A stretch of 64,000 nucleotides of DNA from Flavivirga rizhaonensis (GTDB taxonomy: Bacteria; Bacteroidota; Bacteroidia; Flavobacteriales; Flavobacteriaceae). A model generated the notes under the pieces. The model was not told where the DNA came from. It saw only the letters and a program-made list of their open reading frames with translations, and ran no database searches. The stretch is from NCBI RefSeq assembly GCF_004791695.1, contig NZ_SRSO01000024.1:1-64000 (forward strand), in the 5' to 3' direction. The position numbers and the translations under genes are program-made. This document shows positions 44,579 to 53,949 of this stretch, in pieces (within the stretch, counting starts at the first letter, position 1; the number at the start of each line of letters is the position of its first letter).

Positions 44579-45517
44579 TTATTTAAAAGGTAAATTGGAT
44601 AAATCTACATTACCCCCAGATAATATAACTCCAATCTTCTTGTTCTTAATGCGTTTTTTATCTTTTAAAACAGCTGCAAAAGCAACTGCTGCCGAAGGTT
44701 CTATTATAATTTTCATACGCTCCCAAATTAGTTTCATTGCCTTAATAATGTCATCTTCTTCAACTCGTATTATGTCTTCAACATGTTCTTTTATAATTGG
44801 AAAATTTCTATCTCCCAAATGAGACCGTAACCCATCGGCTATGGTATTAGATGTTTTATTTTTTTCAATATTTCCAGAAATTAATGATCTGTAAGCATCA
44901 TCGGCTTCCTTAGGCTCTCCGGCTATAACTTTACATCCATTCGAAAAATGATTTGCCGCTAAAATAGTCCCTGCCAATAAACCACCACCGCCAACAGATG
45001 TGAAAATATACCCTAAATCATTATAATCTTCCAATAATTCTATAGCCGCCGTTCCCTGACCATGAATAACGTCATCATTATTAGAAGGATGAATAAAGGC
45101 TGCGCCTTTTTCTTTTTGAATTCTTGCTGCTTCTGTTTCCCTGGCATTTATATTAGAATCGCATTCAATAATAATACCACTATAAGCTTTAACTGCATCC
45201 TTTTTAACTTGTGGCGAATTCTCCGGCATAACAATGTATGCTTTTACATCTAGGTCTTTACATGCCAATGATAATGCCTGTGCAAAATTTCCTGAAGAAT
45301 GTGTAACAACGCCTCTGCTTTTTTGTTCATCGGTTAGATTTAAAATAGCATTTACAGCGCCTCGCATTTTAAATGCCCCCATTTTCTGGAAGTTTTCACA
45401 TTTAAAAAAAATATCAGCTTCACATAATGTATTCAACAATTGTGATGTTAGAACAGGGCTTCTGTGTATATAAGGCTTTATAAGATTATGAATCTTTTGT
45501 AAAGTAGGCTTATCCAT
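44579..45517 (-). CDS. threonine/serine dehydratase (PLP)
   Basis: A 312-residue fold-type II PLP enzyme. The PLP lysine is in FQKMGAFKMRGAVNAI (about 50), HSSGNFAQALSLAC binds substrate, and SVGGGGLLAGT binds phosphate. It lacks the ACT regulatory domain of biosynthetic threonine deaminase (IlvA), so it resembles catabolic threonine dehydratase or serine racemase. Product: 2-oxobutanoate or pyruvate and ammonia; racemase activity is possible. It lies nine bases after the DUF4230 gene and is likely co-transcribed. Confidence 0.86.
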   Translation of the reverse strand: MDKPTLQKIHNLIKPYIHRSPVLTSQLLNTLCEADIFFKCENFQKMGAFKMRGAVNAILNLTDEQKSRGVVTHSSGNFAQALSLACKDLDVKAYIVMPENSPQVKKDAVKAYSGIIIECDSNINARETEAARIQKEKGAAFIHPSNNDDVIHGQGTAAIELLEDYNDLGYIFTSVGGGGLLAGTILAANHFSNGCKVIAGEPKEADDAYRSLISGNIEKNKTSNTIADGLRSHLGDRNFPIIKEHVEDIIRVEEDDIIKAMKLIWERMKIIIEPSAAVAFAAVLKDKKRIKNKKIGVILSGGNVDLSNLPFK

Positions 45518-45526
45518 TACTTATAA

Positions 45527-46141
45527 CTATAATTTTAATCCCTGTAAAGCATCTATTGTAGACACAGGGTTTTCGTTGTATTTTAAAGTCCACCCTAAAG
45601 AATTTGTTAGAATATAGAATTTTGAGAGTTCACTTATTAATCTATTTTTAGCATTAGCCTTTAAATCGGAAGCTTCTAACTTTTTATTTAATGACGCTTT
45701 AACAATCTTCTTTATATCGTTATAATCTTTAGCTTCAAAAGGGTTAAAAAAGTCCGACTGTATATCATAATACTCTAAATCTGGATTAATTTTTATATCT
45801 TCTTTTGGGATACTTAAAATAGTTAGTGTTTTACTGGCTTCATCTACTTCAAATTCAATTTTACTTAAATCATAAGCTATGGTAATCTCTGCATTAACAA
45901 CAATCAGGGCTTTTTTTTCTGAAGTAAAATAATCTCCAAATACATCTTTAGAGTTCTTATAATTAAACACTTCACTAAAATGGCCTTCTGTTACCACTAA
46001 CTTTCCAACATTATTAATTTGCTGTTGTATGAGAGCTGAATTTTCTTGAAGCACCGTTCTCTCTTCTACCTTATCTCCACAGTATTTAAAAGAAAACAGA
46101 ACAACTAAAGTAATGATGACACCGAATAGAATTTTACGCAT
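45527..46141 (-). CDS. DUF4230 membrane-anchored protein
   Basis: A 204-residue protein with an N-terminal helix (about 4-20) and an exported domain containing NNVGKLVVTEGHFSEVFNY, EITIAYDLSKIEFEV and a late LKANAKNRLISELSKFYIL. This is the DUF4230 layout (a periplasmic domain with a stomatin-like feel). Function unknown. It is first of a two-gene unit with the dehydratase. Confidence 0.82.
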   Translation of the reverse strand: MRKILFGVIITLVVLFSFKYCGDKVEERTVLQENSALIQQQINNVGKLVVTEGHFSEVFNYKNSKDVFGDYFTSEKKALIVVNAEITIAYDLSKIEFEVDEASKTLTILSIPKEDIKINPDLEYYDIQSDFFNPFEAKDYNDIKKIVKASLNKKLEASDLKANAKNRLISELSKFYILTNSLGWTLKYNENPVSTIDALQGLKL

Positions 46142-46677
46142 GCACTAATTTAAAAATAATTCTATAGTATTCTTTACACTTTATCTATAATACCAAATAA
46201 ACTTCAAAATAACCGATTAAATTCGTTTCTATTTCCTTTAGATGAAATATAATTCAAATTATAACCAATCATTTTGAAATTCTCGTATGGTATAAAACAA
46301 AAAAACATCAGTTTCCTTCGACATAAGAAGTCTAACCAATGCATTTTATGTAATATAAACTAACGGGTCAAAAATAATAAACTTGTGTAGAAGCAGTATT
46401 AAAAGAAAGTTAAACTAACATTAAAAAAAACACCAACCGCAAATCATTTTACTGATTACAATTGATGTTTTTTATATGAACTGATTAATAGCGTTTTAAA
46501 TCTACAATTATTAGATTTAGAATTCATAATTTTTCGATAAACCGTTATTAAAAAAGATTAACCGTATAATACTATTTACTCGTCTTATTGAAAAAATCTC
46601 GACTCTATATTTTGCTTTTATAATTAAGAATGCAAATTATTTTTTCTTTAAAACCTGTTTTATATTAAGATATATTT
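46142..46677. other. intergenic region before DUF4230 and after GSCFA
   Basis: About 535 AT-rich bases with no gene I can support on either strand. One hairpin with a T tract on the minus strand (46424-46470) is listed separately; it could be the GSCFA terminator. Otherwise nothing recognised. Confidence 0.45.
46424..46470 (-). terminator. candidate terminator downstream of GSCFA gene
   Basis: On the minus strand, a stem of about 16 bp with several G-U pairs (ACATCAATTGTAATCA against TGATTTGCGGTTGGTGT) is followed by eight U. It lies 208 bases past the GSCFA stop, further than usual. Confidence 0.4.
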
Positions 46678-47643
46678 TTAAAATAGTATGTGTGGGAATT
46701 GAGTTTTAAGTTGCGTTTTCTTAGCTTCTATATTTTGAAGAAAATTTTTATGTGCTTCAGAGTTTGGATTAAATGGTTTGTGCTGTAATCCTTTTTGAAT
46801 AACATGAATTTTTTCCATGGTGTTATTTGCTTTTGAAGACATCCAAACCTCTTGAAAACGATTCCAAATATAATTAATAGCTGTTGTATTGGGATGAATC
46901 ATGTCTTCTTTATAAAAGCGATAATCTCGAAGTTCGTCCATCATAATTTCATAGGAAGGAAAATAAAATGATTGATGATTAACGGTTGATGGTTTTTGAT
47001 TTAAGAACTGATGTATGCCACTTATTAAATGTGCTTTGCTTTGGGTATTTTCAATAAAGCCGTCTTTTATATGACGTACAGGAGATACTGTAAAAATAAT
47101 TTCTACTTTTGAATTTACACCCCTAATCAAACTCACTATGGTTTCTATTAACGTAGAAACTTCATCAACTGTAAGTAATTCTTTTGTAAACTCTTTTTGA
47201 GGAACTTTATGGCAATTTGCGACAATCTCTTTAGTATGTGTAGAACGATATATCCAAGCAGTTCCTAAAGTGATAACTACATGAGTTGATTCTTGAATTT
47301 GTTTATTTGCTGATTTGATGTTTTCATTTAAATCATGTAACACAGCTTCTTTGGAGGTATTACTAAATTTTGAATGTGCATCAAAACAATGCCATTGTTC
47401 ATTATGAAAAAAAACATCTTTTTCTGAATATGTCTTTTTATTTATCACATCAGATATTAAATTTTCAATGGCTTTGGGATGAAATAAAATGCCAAAAGGG
47501 TTTTGAGTATTTTTAAATTTAAAATAATCTAACTTCTCTCCTATATTCTCTACAAAGCATGAACCTATTAATAGCATATTAGAACTATAGTCTATTAGGT
47601 TTTTAGACTGTTTTTCTAATGGTATTTTGGTTTGTAGTTTCAT
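46678..47643 (-). CDS. GSCFA-domain protein
   Basis: A 321-residue protein with the name-giving motif as IGSCFVENIGEKL at about 27-39, followed by GILFHPKAI and later VITLGTAWIYRS, FTVSPVRHIKDG and MIHPNTTAINYIWNRF. The pattern (an early GSxF, a late DxxH-like MIHPN) is similar to SGNH/GDSL hydrolases, which GSCFA resembles, so an esterase or acyl-ester hydrolase role is possible. It follows the GxxExxY gene by 42 bases; without that insertion it would directly follow alaS. Confidence 0.9.
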   Translation of the reverse strand: MKLQTKIPLEKQSKNLIDYSSNMLLIGSCFVENIGEKLDYFKFKNTQNPFGILFHPKAIENLISDVINKKTYSEKDVFFHNEQWHCFDAHSKFSNTSKEAVLHDLNENIKSANKQIQESTHVVITLGTAWIYRSTHTKEIVANCHKVPQKEFTKELLTVDEVSTLIETIVSLIRGVNSKVEIIFTVSPVRHIKDGFIENTQSKAHLISGIHQFLNQKPSTVNHQSFYFPSYEIMMDELRDYRFYKEDMIHPNTTAINYIWNRFQEVWMSSKANNTMEKIHVIQKGLQHKPFNPNSEAHKNFLQNIEAKKTQLKTQFPHILF

Positions 47644-47656
47644 TGTATATTATCGT

Positions 47657-47679
47657 AAAGGCACAAAGACGCAAAGTTT
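47657..47679. repeat. AAAGGCACAAAGACGCAAAGTTT copy left of the GxxExxY gene
   Basis: Bases 47657-47679 carry a 23-bp copy of a repeat that returns in inverted orientation to the right (from about 48084 and in each 186-bp unit, as AAACTT-CGCGTCTTCGCGCCTTT). The two orientations flank the GxxExxY gene. Confidence 0.65.
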
Positions 47680-47685
47680 GCCCTA

Positions 47686-48081
47686 TTATAAACCATTAAC
47701 TATTCTGGTTATTCCTGTCTTTATTAAAGGGCTATTAAAATTAATTAGTAATCCAAGTTTTAAGCCTGATAATTTTAGATATGTTAATAATTGCTTCGGG
47801 TGAACTGGATGAATTTCCTGTACCGATTTTATCTCAATAATTACTTTATTTTCAACAATTAAATCGGTTCTAAATCCTAAATCCAGTTTTTTATTTTTCC
47901 AAATAACCGGTAATTGCTTTTGACGCTCCACTTTAAAACCTTTTTCAGTTAATTCAGAAAACAAAACTTCTTCATAAACAGACTCCAGTAAACCTGGACC
48001 TAAATTAACATGGATATGATAACAGCAATCAACTATTTTTGTTGCTAAATAATTCTCAAAAAGCTGTTCTTTTTTCTCCAT
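47686..48081 (-). CDS. GxxExxY protein
   Basis: A 131-residue protein with the signature GPGLLESVYEEVLFSEL (GxxExxY) at about 27-43. Later segments FRTDLIVENKVIIEIKSV and HPKQLLTYLKLSGLKLGLLINF carry a D-x(n)-ExK pattern like PD-(D/E)XK nucleases, suggesting a small nuclease-like fold; activity is unproven. These genes are scattered and variable in Bacteroidota. This one is flanked by inverted copies of a repeat and followed upstream by three 186-bp repeats, so it appears to be an insertion between alaS and the GSCFA gene. Confidence 0.88.
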   Translation of the reverse strand: MEKKEQLFENYLATKIVDCCYHIHVNLGPGLLESVYEEVLFSELTEKGFKVERQKQLPVIWKNKKLDLGFRTDLIVENKVIIEIKSVQEIHPVHPKQLLTYLKLSGLKLGLLINFNSPLIKTGITRIVNGL

Positions 48082-48089
48082 AAAACTAT

Positions 48090-48661
48090 GCGTCTTTGCA
48101 AGGTTAGTTCAAATAATCTTTAGCCTTTATTAATGACTATGTGATGTCTCAATCGTGCCTCATTTCGACATGACAATGAGATTCTATTTGTATTCCGAGC
48201 CATTTCGACGAAAGGAGAAATCACATAATCAAGTACAACCCAATTACTATAAAAACCCCTAAACTTCGCGTCTTCGCGCCTTTGCGAGATTAGCTCAAAT
48301 AATCCTTAGCCTTTATTAATGACTATGTGATGTCTCAATCGTGCCTCATTTCGACATGACAACGAGATTCTATTTGTATTCCGAGCCATTTCGACAAAAG
48401 GAGAAATCACATAATCAAGTACAATCCAATTACTATAAAAACCCCTAAACTTTGCGTCTTCGCGCCTTTGCGAGATTAGCTCAAATAATCCTTAGCCTTT
48501 ATTAATGACTATGTGATGTCTCAATCGTGCCTTATTTCGACATGACAACGAGATTCTATTTGTATTCCGAGCCATTTCGACGAAAGGAGAAATCACATAA
48601 TCAAGTACAACCCAATTACTATAAAAACCCCTAAACTTCGCGTCTTCGCGCCTTTGCAAGA
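48090..48661. repeat. three 186-bp tandem repeats plus partial fourth
   Basis: Unit starts are recognisable by TAGCCTTTATTAATGACTAT at 48121, 48307 and 48493, giving an exact 186-base period with only a few substitutions; the GCGTCTTCGCGCC module begins each unit at 48268, 48454 and 48640 (first copy 48090, shortened by eight bases). Each unit contains an imperfect palindrome: TGACTATGTGATGTCTC against GAGAAATCACATAATCA, enclosing ATTTCGACATGACAATGAG. The last partial unit ends at the alaS stop. No coding frame. Confidence 0.88.
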
Positions 48662-51277
48662 TTAACTCACATACTTTTTAGCTTCTTTTAAAGCCTCATC
48701 AATCCCATCTGGATTCTTACCGCCTGCTGTTGCGAAAAATGGTTGTCCACCACCACCGCCTTGAATATATTTCCCAAGTTCTCTAACGACTTGCCCCGCA
48801 TTTAATGCTCTACTTGCTACCAATTCTTTTGAAATATAACAAGATAATAAGGCCTTTCCATTTTGCTCAGTTCCAAATAACAGGAATAAATTATCAAACT
48901 GACTTCCTAATTCAAAAGCAACATCTTTTATTCCACCTGCATCTAAATCTATTTTCTTTGCTAAAAACTGAATACCATTAATCTCTTGTAATTCACTTTT
49001 TAATGCTCCTTTTATACTTTTAGCCTTATCTTTTAAGAGCGATTCTATTTGCTTTTTAAGATTCGTATTTTCTTCTTGTAAGTTTTGTAACGCTTTTACA
49101 GGCTCTTTTGCATTATTAAGCAAATCTTTCATTTCAAAATAAGCCCGATTATTTTCAAAATAGAAATCTTTAACAGCATCATTGGTGATTGCTTCAATAC
49201 GGCGGATTCCTGCTGCTACTGCCCCTTCAGATATTATTTTAAAATGCCAAATATCTGCTGTATTTTTTACGTGTGTTCCGCCACAAAGCTCAATAGATTG
49301 ACCAAAGCGAATAGCCCGAACTGTATCTCCATACTTCTCACCAAATAAACTTATAGCGCCATCTGCAATCGCCTCTTCTTTAGGGATATTTCGTTTTTCT
49401 ATTAAAGGTAGTTTTCCCGATATTCTAGCGTTCACAAAGTTTTCAACATCACGCAATTCTTCAATAGTTAGTTTTGAAAAATGAGAAAAATCAAAACGTA
49501 AATACTTTGAGTGTACTGCACTTCCTTTTTGTTCCACATGTATCCCTAAAACTTCTCTTAAGGCTTGATGCAATAAATGTGTCGCAGTATGGTTACATTC
49601 TGTTCTGTAACGTTGCTTTGAGTCTACAACTGCCTTAAACGTTTCTTCGATATGCTTTGGTAAATTTTTAGCAAAATGAATAATGACATTGTTTTCTTTC
49701 TTAGTATCTAAAATATAGATAACATCACCATGCGCATCTTCTAGATACCCTTTATCTCCAACTTGCCCGCCTCCTTCTGGGTAGAATGGAGTGATATTAA
49801 ATACCAATTGATACATTTCCCCGTCTTTTTTAGAAACCACTTTTCTATATCGGGTTAATTTAACATGGGCTTCTAGTGTATCATACCCCACAAACTCTTC
49901 CTCTTCATCATCAAATAAAACGGTCCAATCATCCGTTGACATTTCACTAGCGGCACGTGAGCGATTCTTTTGCTTTTGAAGTTCAGCATCAAACCCTTTT
50001 TCATCAAGTTTTAATTTTTTTTCACCTAAAATAAGCGCTGTTAAATCTATTGGAAAGCCATAAGTATCATATAACTCGAAAGCTTTTTCTCCTGATATCG
50101 TATCCCCTTTCGTTTCTTCAACAATTCTGTTTAGTAATACCAATCCCTGATCTAGGGTTCTTAAAAATGATTGTTCCTCTTCTTTAATAACATTTTCAAT
50201 AAGTTGTTTTTGAGCCTTCAATTCAGGAAAAGCCTCACCCATTTTCTTACTCAAAATATCAACTAGCCTGTAAATGAATGCTTCTTTTTTCCCAAGGAAT
50301 GTAAATCCATAGCGCACTGCTCGTCGCAAAATTCTACGAATAACATAACCTGCTCCGTTATTACTAGGTAGTTGTCCGTCTGCTATAGAAAATGCCACAG
50401 CTCTAACATGGTCTGCTATAACACGAATAGCTACATCTACTTCTTCCAGCTTACCATACTTCTTTTTAGTAATCGTTTCTATTTCTCTAATTAAAGGTGT
50501 AAATACATCTGTATCATAATTAGATTGCACGCCTTGTAATACCATACACAAACGCTCAAAACCCATGCCCGTATCTATATGCTTATCGGGCAGATTCTCT
50601 AAACTACCATTTGCTTTTCTGTTATATTGCATGAAAACCAAATTCCAAATTTCTACAACTTGTGGATGGTCTTTATTTATTAAATCTTTTCCTGAAACTT
50701 TTGCTTTTTCTTCAGCAGAACGAATATCAACATGTATTTCACTACAAGGCCCGCAAGGTCCTTGTTCTCCCATTTCCCAGAAATTATCCTTTTTATTTCC
50801 TTTTAAGATACGGTCTTCTGTAATGTATTGTTTCCAGAAATCATAAGCCTCTGTGTCCATTGGAAGATTATCTGCATCATCACTTCCTTCAAAAACAGTC
50901 ACATATAGTATCTCTTCATCAATACCATAAACTTCTGTTAATAGCTCCCAAGCCCAAGCTATAGCTTCTTTTTTAAAGTAGTCTCCAAAACTCCAGTTAC
51001 CAAGCATTTCAAAAAGTGTATGGTGGTAGGTATCATAACCAACTTCTTCTAAATCGTTATGTTTTCCTGAAACACGTAAACATTTTTGAGAATCAGAAAT
51101 ACGGTTATTCTTTGGTTGTGCATTTCCTAAAAAATACTCTTTAAAAGGTGCCATTCCTGAATTTACAAACATTAAGGTTGGATCATCCTTTAAAACCATA
51201 GGTGCAGATGGTACTATACTATGTTTCTTCTCTTCAAAAAAATTTAAAAACTTTGACCGTATATCTTGTGACTTCAT
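48662..51277 (-). CDS. alaS: alanyl-tRNA synthetase
   Basis: An 871-residue class II synthetase. The catalytic core at the N-terminus (PSAPMVLKDDPTLMFVNSGM, TYHHTLFEMLGNWSFGDYF) precedes the tRNA-binding part. The editing domain has TATHLLHQAL and the late CGGTHV zinc/active site; the C-terminal glycine-rich domain ends GGGGGQPFFATAGG. It charges tRNA-Ala and clears Ser/Gly-tRNA-Ala. Length is normal. Its stop codon directly adjoins the 186-bp repeat array, so any transcript running on to GSCFA crosses the repeats. Confidence 0.98.
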   Translation of the reverse strand: MKSQDIRSKFLNFFEEKKHSIVPSAPMVLKDDPTLMFVNSGMAPFKEYFLGNAQPKNNRISDSQKCLRVSGKHNDLEEVGYDTYHHTLFEMLGNWSFGDYFKKEAIAWAWELLTEVYGIDEEILYVTVFEGSDDADNLPMDTEAYDFWKQYITEDRILKGNKKDNFWEMGEQGPCGPCSEIHVDIRSAEEKAKVSGKDLINKDHPQVVEIWNLVFMQYNRKANGSLENLPDKHIDTGMGFERLCMVLQGVQSNYDTDVFTPLIREIETITKKKYGKLEEVDVAIRVIADHVRAVAFSIADGQLPSNNGAGYVIRRILRRAVRYGFTFLGKKEAFIYRLVDILSKKMGEAFPELKAQKQLIENVIKEEEQSFLRTLDQGLVLLNRIVEETKGDTISGEKAFELYDTYGFPIDLTALILGEKKLKLDEKGFDAELQKQKNRSRAASEMSTDDWTVLFDDEEEEFVGYDTLEAHVKLTRYRKVVSKKDGEMYQLVFNITPFYPEGGGQVGDKGYLEDAHGDVIYILDTKKENNVIIHFAKNLPKHIEETFKAVVDSKQRYRTECNHTATHLLHQALREVLGIHVEQKGSAVHSKYLRFDFSHFSKLTIEELRDVENFVNARISGKLPLIEKRNIPKEEAIADGAISLFGEKYGDTVRAIRFGQSIELCGGTHVKNTADIWHFKIISEGAVAAGIRRIEAITNDAVKDFYFENNRAYFEMKDLLNNAKEPVKALQNLQEENTNLKKQIESLLKDKAKSIKGALKSELQEINGIQFLAKKIDLDAGGIKDVAFELGSQFDNLFLLFGTEQNGKALLSCYISKELVASRALNAGQVVRELGKYIQGGGGGQPFFATAGGKNPDGIDEALKEAKKYVS

Positions 51278-51496
51278 GTATTCTTAATTAAAAATCTTGT
51301 TTCTATTAAGTTACTTTTAATAAAAAACAATTTTTATATTTACTTTCTATTTATTTAAATTTAAGATATCGTAAACATACAATGGAAATAATCGTAAATG
51401 ATTATGATAATTTTTTTGTAGGTTTGCTCGTTTGCATATTAAATGCAGTAATTACTATGACCTCAATTTAGTTGCAAAAATAGTATAATTTAAGAA

Positions 51497-52468
51497 ATGA
51501 GTAAGGTAAAATATTATTACGATTCAGAATCGCTTTCTTACCGAAAAATAGAGCGAAAAAAAAGAACCACTTTTAAGTATGCTTCCTTTTTCTTATTAGG
51601 CTGTGCTTTCTTTGCTTTTATCTTTGTTTTTATAGCAAGCCAATATCTTGAATCCCCTAAAGAAAAAGCTATGAAAAGGGAGCTACATAATATGCAGCTG
51701 CAATTTGAATTGATTAATAAAAAAATGTCTGAAGCTGAAACTGTTTTAGCAAATATAGAAGATAGAGATAATAATATTTATCGGGTGTACTTTGAAGCCA
51801 ATCCCATACCTGAAGCACAACGTAAAGCAGGGTTTGGGGGAATTAACAGATATAAAAACCTAGAAGGTTTCGACAATTCTAAATTAATTATAGAAAGTAA
51901 CAAACGCATAGATATATTACAAAAACAAATTGTAGTGCAATCTAAATCCCTTGATGAAATTGCTGTTCTAGCAGAAGAAAAAGAAAAGATTTTGGTAGCG
52001 ATACCTGCAATACAACCTGTTAGTAATGAGGACTTAACAAGAATGGCTTCTGGCTACGGTATGCGATCCGACCCTTTTACTAAAGCTAGAAAAATGCACT
52101 GGGGTATGGATTTTACTGCACCAAGAGGCACGCCTGTTTATGCTAGCGGTGATGGAAAAGTTGTTCGTGCAGATTCAGGGTCAAGTGGTTACGGAAAACA
52201 TATACGAATCGATCACGGTTTCGGATATATTAGTTTGTACGCCCATTTGTATAAATATAATGTGAGAAAAAATCAAAAAGTTAAACGTGGTGACATTATT
52301 GGTTTTGTAGGTAGTACAGGACGTTCTGAAGCACCTCACTTACACTATGAGATTTTTAAAGATGGTGAGCGTATTAACCCCATAAACTTCTACTACGGTA
52401 GTTTGACAGCCGAAGAATTTAACAAGCTATTAGAGCATGCCTCTTTAGAAAATCAATCTCTGGATTAA
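51497..52468 (+). CDS. M23-family peptidoglycan endopeptidase, membrane-anchored
   Basis: A 323-residue protein with one N-terminal helix (about 24-47), a coiled coil (about 60-160) and a LytM/M23 domain at about 185-300 with GMRSDPFTKARKMHWGMDF (first His and Asp ligands) and HLHYEIFKDG (HxH). It should cut peptide cross-links in the periplasm; such Bacteroidota proteins act in wall remodelling. The stop overlaps the MerR start by one base (TAATG), so the two are translationally coupled. Convergent features are absent; it is divergent from alaS. Confidence 0.93.
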   Translation: MSKVKYYYDSESLSYRKIERKKRTTFKYASFFLLGCAFFAFIFVFIASQYLESPKEKAMKRELHNMQLQFELINKKMSEAETVLANIEDRDNNIYRVYFEANPIPEAQRKAGFGGINRYKNLEGFDNSKLIIESNKRIDILQKQIVVQSKSLDEIAVLAEEKEKILVAIPAIQPVSNEDLTRMASGYGMRSDPFTKARKMHWGMDFTAPRGTPVYASGDGKVVRADSGSSGYGKHIRIDHGFGYISLYAHLYKYNVRKNQKVKRGDIIGFVGSTGRSEAPHLHYEIFKDGERINPINFYYGSLTAEEFNKLLEHASLENQSLD

Positions 52469-52797
52469 TGTATATAGATTTACCTGAAAAAAGATATTAT
52501 GGTATTGGTGAAGTCGCCAAAGCATTCAATGTTAATGCATCTTTAATACGTTTTTGGGAAAAAGAATTTGATGCTCTTAAGCCTAAAAAGAATGCTAAAG
52601 GCAATCGTAAATTCACTCCTGAAGACATAAAAAATCTTAAACTTATTTATCACTTGGTTAAAGAGCGTGGATTTACTCTTGAAGGTGCTAAAATTCACTT
52701 AAAAGAAAGCAAAAAAGACACACTTACTAATTTTGAAATTATAAGCAAACTTGAAGATGTTAAAAATCAACTTATTAAAATAAAACAACACCTTTAA
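52468..52797 (+). CDS. MerR-family transcriptional regulator
   Basis: A 109-residue DNA-binding protein: an N-terminal MerR helix-turn-helix (YYGIGEVAKAFNVNASLIRFW, residues 8-28, then KNAKGNRKFTPEDI) and a short dimerisation helix (about 75-109). It lacks an effector domain or cysteine metal site. Coupling to the M23 gene suggests that they are used together, for example in wall-related control; similar gene pairs are frequent in Flavobacteriia. Target genes unknown. Confidence 0.92.
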   Translation: MYIDLPEKRYYGIGEVAKAFNVNASLIRFWEKEFDALKPKKNAKGNRKFTPEDIKNLKLIYHLVKERGFTLEGAKIHLKESKKDTLTNFEIISKLEDVKNQLIKIKQHL

Positions 52798-52900
52798 GAA
52801 TTGACAGCTAGAATTAAAAAATGTATTTAATCATGTAACATTTTTAAAAATTAAGTGTCTCATAAGTAACCATTAACAAATTATATTAAATTAATTTATT

Positions 52901-53497
52901 ATGAAGAAATTTTTACCATGGATCATTATAGGAATTCTTGTAATTGGTCTATATTCTTGGGGAAAAGGATTTAACAATACTGCTGTAAACCTTAATGAAA
53001 ATGTAAAAGAGGCGTGGGGAAATGTTCAGACATCTTATCAGCGTAGAAATGACCTTATCGGCAATTTAGTAAATACTGTGAAAGGTGCTGCAGATTTTGA
53101 AAAAAGCACATTAACTGCTGTTATTGAAGCACGTGCTAAGGCGACTTCTATAAATATAGACCCTTCTAATGTCACACCGGAACAACTAGCAAAATACAAC
53201 CAAGTTCAAGGAGGTTTAAGTGGTGCTTTAAAAAGTTTGTTGGTAACTGTAGAACGTTACCCCGAATTAAAAGCGAATCAAAATTTCTTAAAATTGCAGG
53301 ATGAGTTAACCAGTACGGAAAATACCATTCAAACTGCAAGAACACGATACAACGAAAAAATAAAGCCTTATAATGTGCATGTAAACAGCTTCCCAAATTC
53401 AATACTTGCCGGTATATTAAATTTTGATGAAAAACCATATTTCGATGCCGAAGTAGGGGCTGATAAACCTGTTAACGTAGAATTTGATTTTAATTAA
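52901..53497 (+). CDS. LemA family protein
   Basis: A 198-residue protein with an N-terminal helix (PWIIIGILVIGLYSWG, 5-20) followed by NLNENVKEAWGNVQTSYQRRNDLIGNLVNTVKG, the LemA signature (listed in parts: NVQTSYQRRNDL, then IGNLVNTVKG), and helical bundle segments to the end. Topology: N-terminus out or short, bundle cytoplasmic. Function unknown; LemA is often encoded next to TPM-domain proteins, as here (six bases before the next gene). Confidence 0.95.
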   Translation: MKKFLPWIIIGILVIGLYSWGKGFNNTAVNLNENVKEAWGNVQTSYQRRNDLIGNLVNTVKGAADFEKSTLTAVIEARAKATSINIDPSNVTPEQLAKYNQVQGGLSGALKSLLVTVERYPELKANQNFLKLQDELTSTENTIQTARTRYNEKIKPYNVHVNSFPNSILAGILNFDEKPYFDAEVGADKPVNVEFDFN

Positions 53498-53503
53498 AAG
53501 TAC

Positions 53504-53941
53504 ATGTCCAAGATAGAAGATTTCCTTACTAAAAAAGAAGAACAGGAAATCGTAGAAGCCATTAGAATGGCCGAACAAAATACTTCCGGAGAAATCAGGG
53601 TTCATATTGAAAAAACATCAAATGGAGATATTTTTAATCGTGCTATGGAAGTATTTCATTATCTAAAAATGGATAATACTAAAGAGCAAAACGGTGTTTT
53701 AATTTATGTTGCTGTTGAAGATAAGACCTTTGTTATATATGGAGACAAAGGTATTAATGATGTTGTTCCTGATAATTTTTGGGATAGCACAAAAAACCTT
53801 ATGCAATCACATTTTAAAAATGGCAGTTTTGAAAAAGGGATCTCCGAAGGTATTTTAAAAGCAGGTGAACAGTTAGAAACTTATTTTCCTTGGAAGCACG
53901 GAGATGTTGATGAATTATCTAATGAAATTTCTAAAGGGTAG
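53504..53941 (+). CDS. TPM-domain protein, soluble (no signal peptide)
   Basis: A 145-residue protein that is almost all TPM domain: EIVEAIRMAEQNTSGEIRVH, QNGVLIYVAVEDKTFVIYGD and DKGINDVVPDNFWDSTK. It has no signal sequence or membrane helix and is likely cytoplasmic or uses another route. TPM domains have been linked to phosphatase and photosystem II repair activity in plants, and their bacterial roles are mostly unknown. It lies between LemA and the second TPM gene, eight bases before the latter. Confidence 0.9.
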   Translation: MSKIEDFLTKKEEQEIVEAIRMAEQNTSGEIRVHIEKTSNGDIFNRAMEVFHYLKMDNTKEQNGVLIYVAVEDKTFVIYGDKGINDVVPDNFWDSTKNLMQSHFKNGSFEKGISEGILKAGEQLETYFPWKHGDVDELSNEISKG

Positions 53942-53949
53942 GTTTAAGC

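Noticed and set aside
48090..48661. CRISPR array
   Set aside because: Units of 186 bases are near-identical along their whole length, with no spacers and no cas genes.
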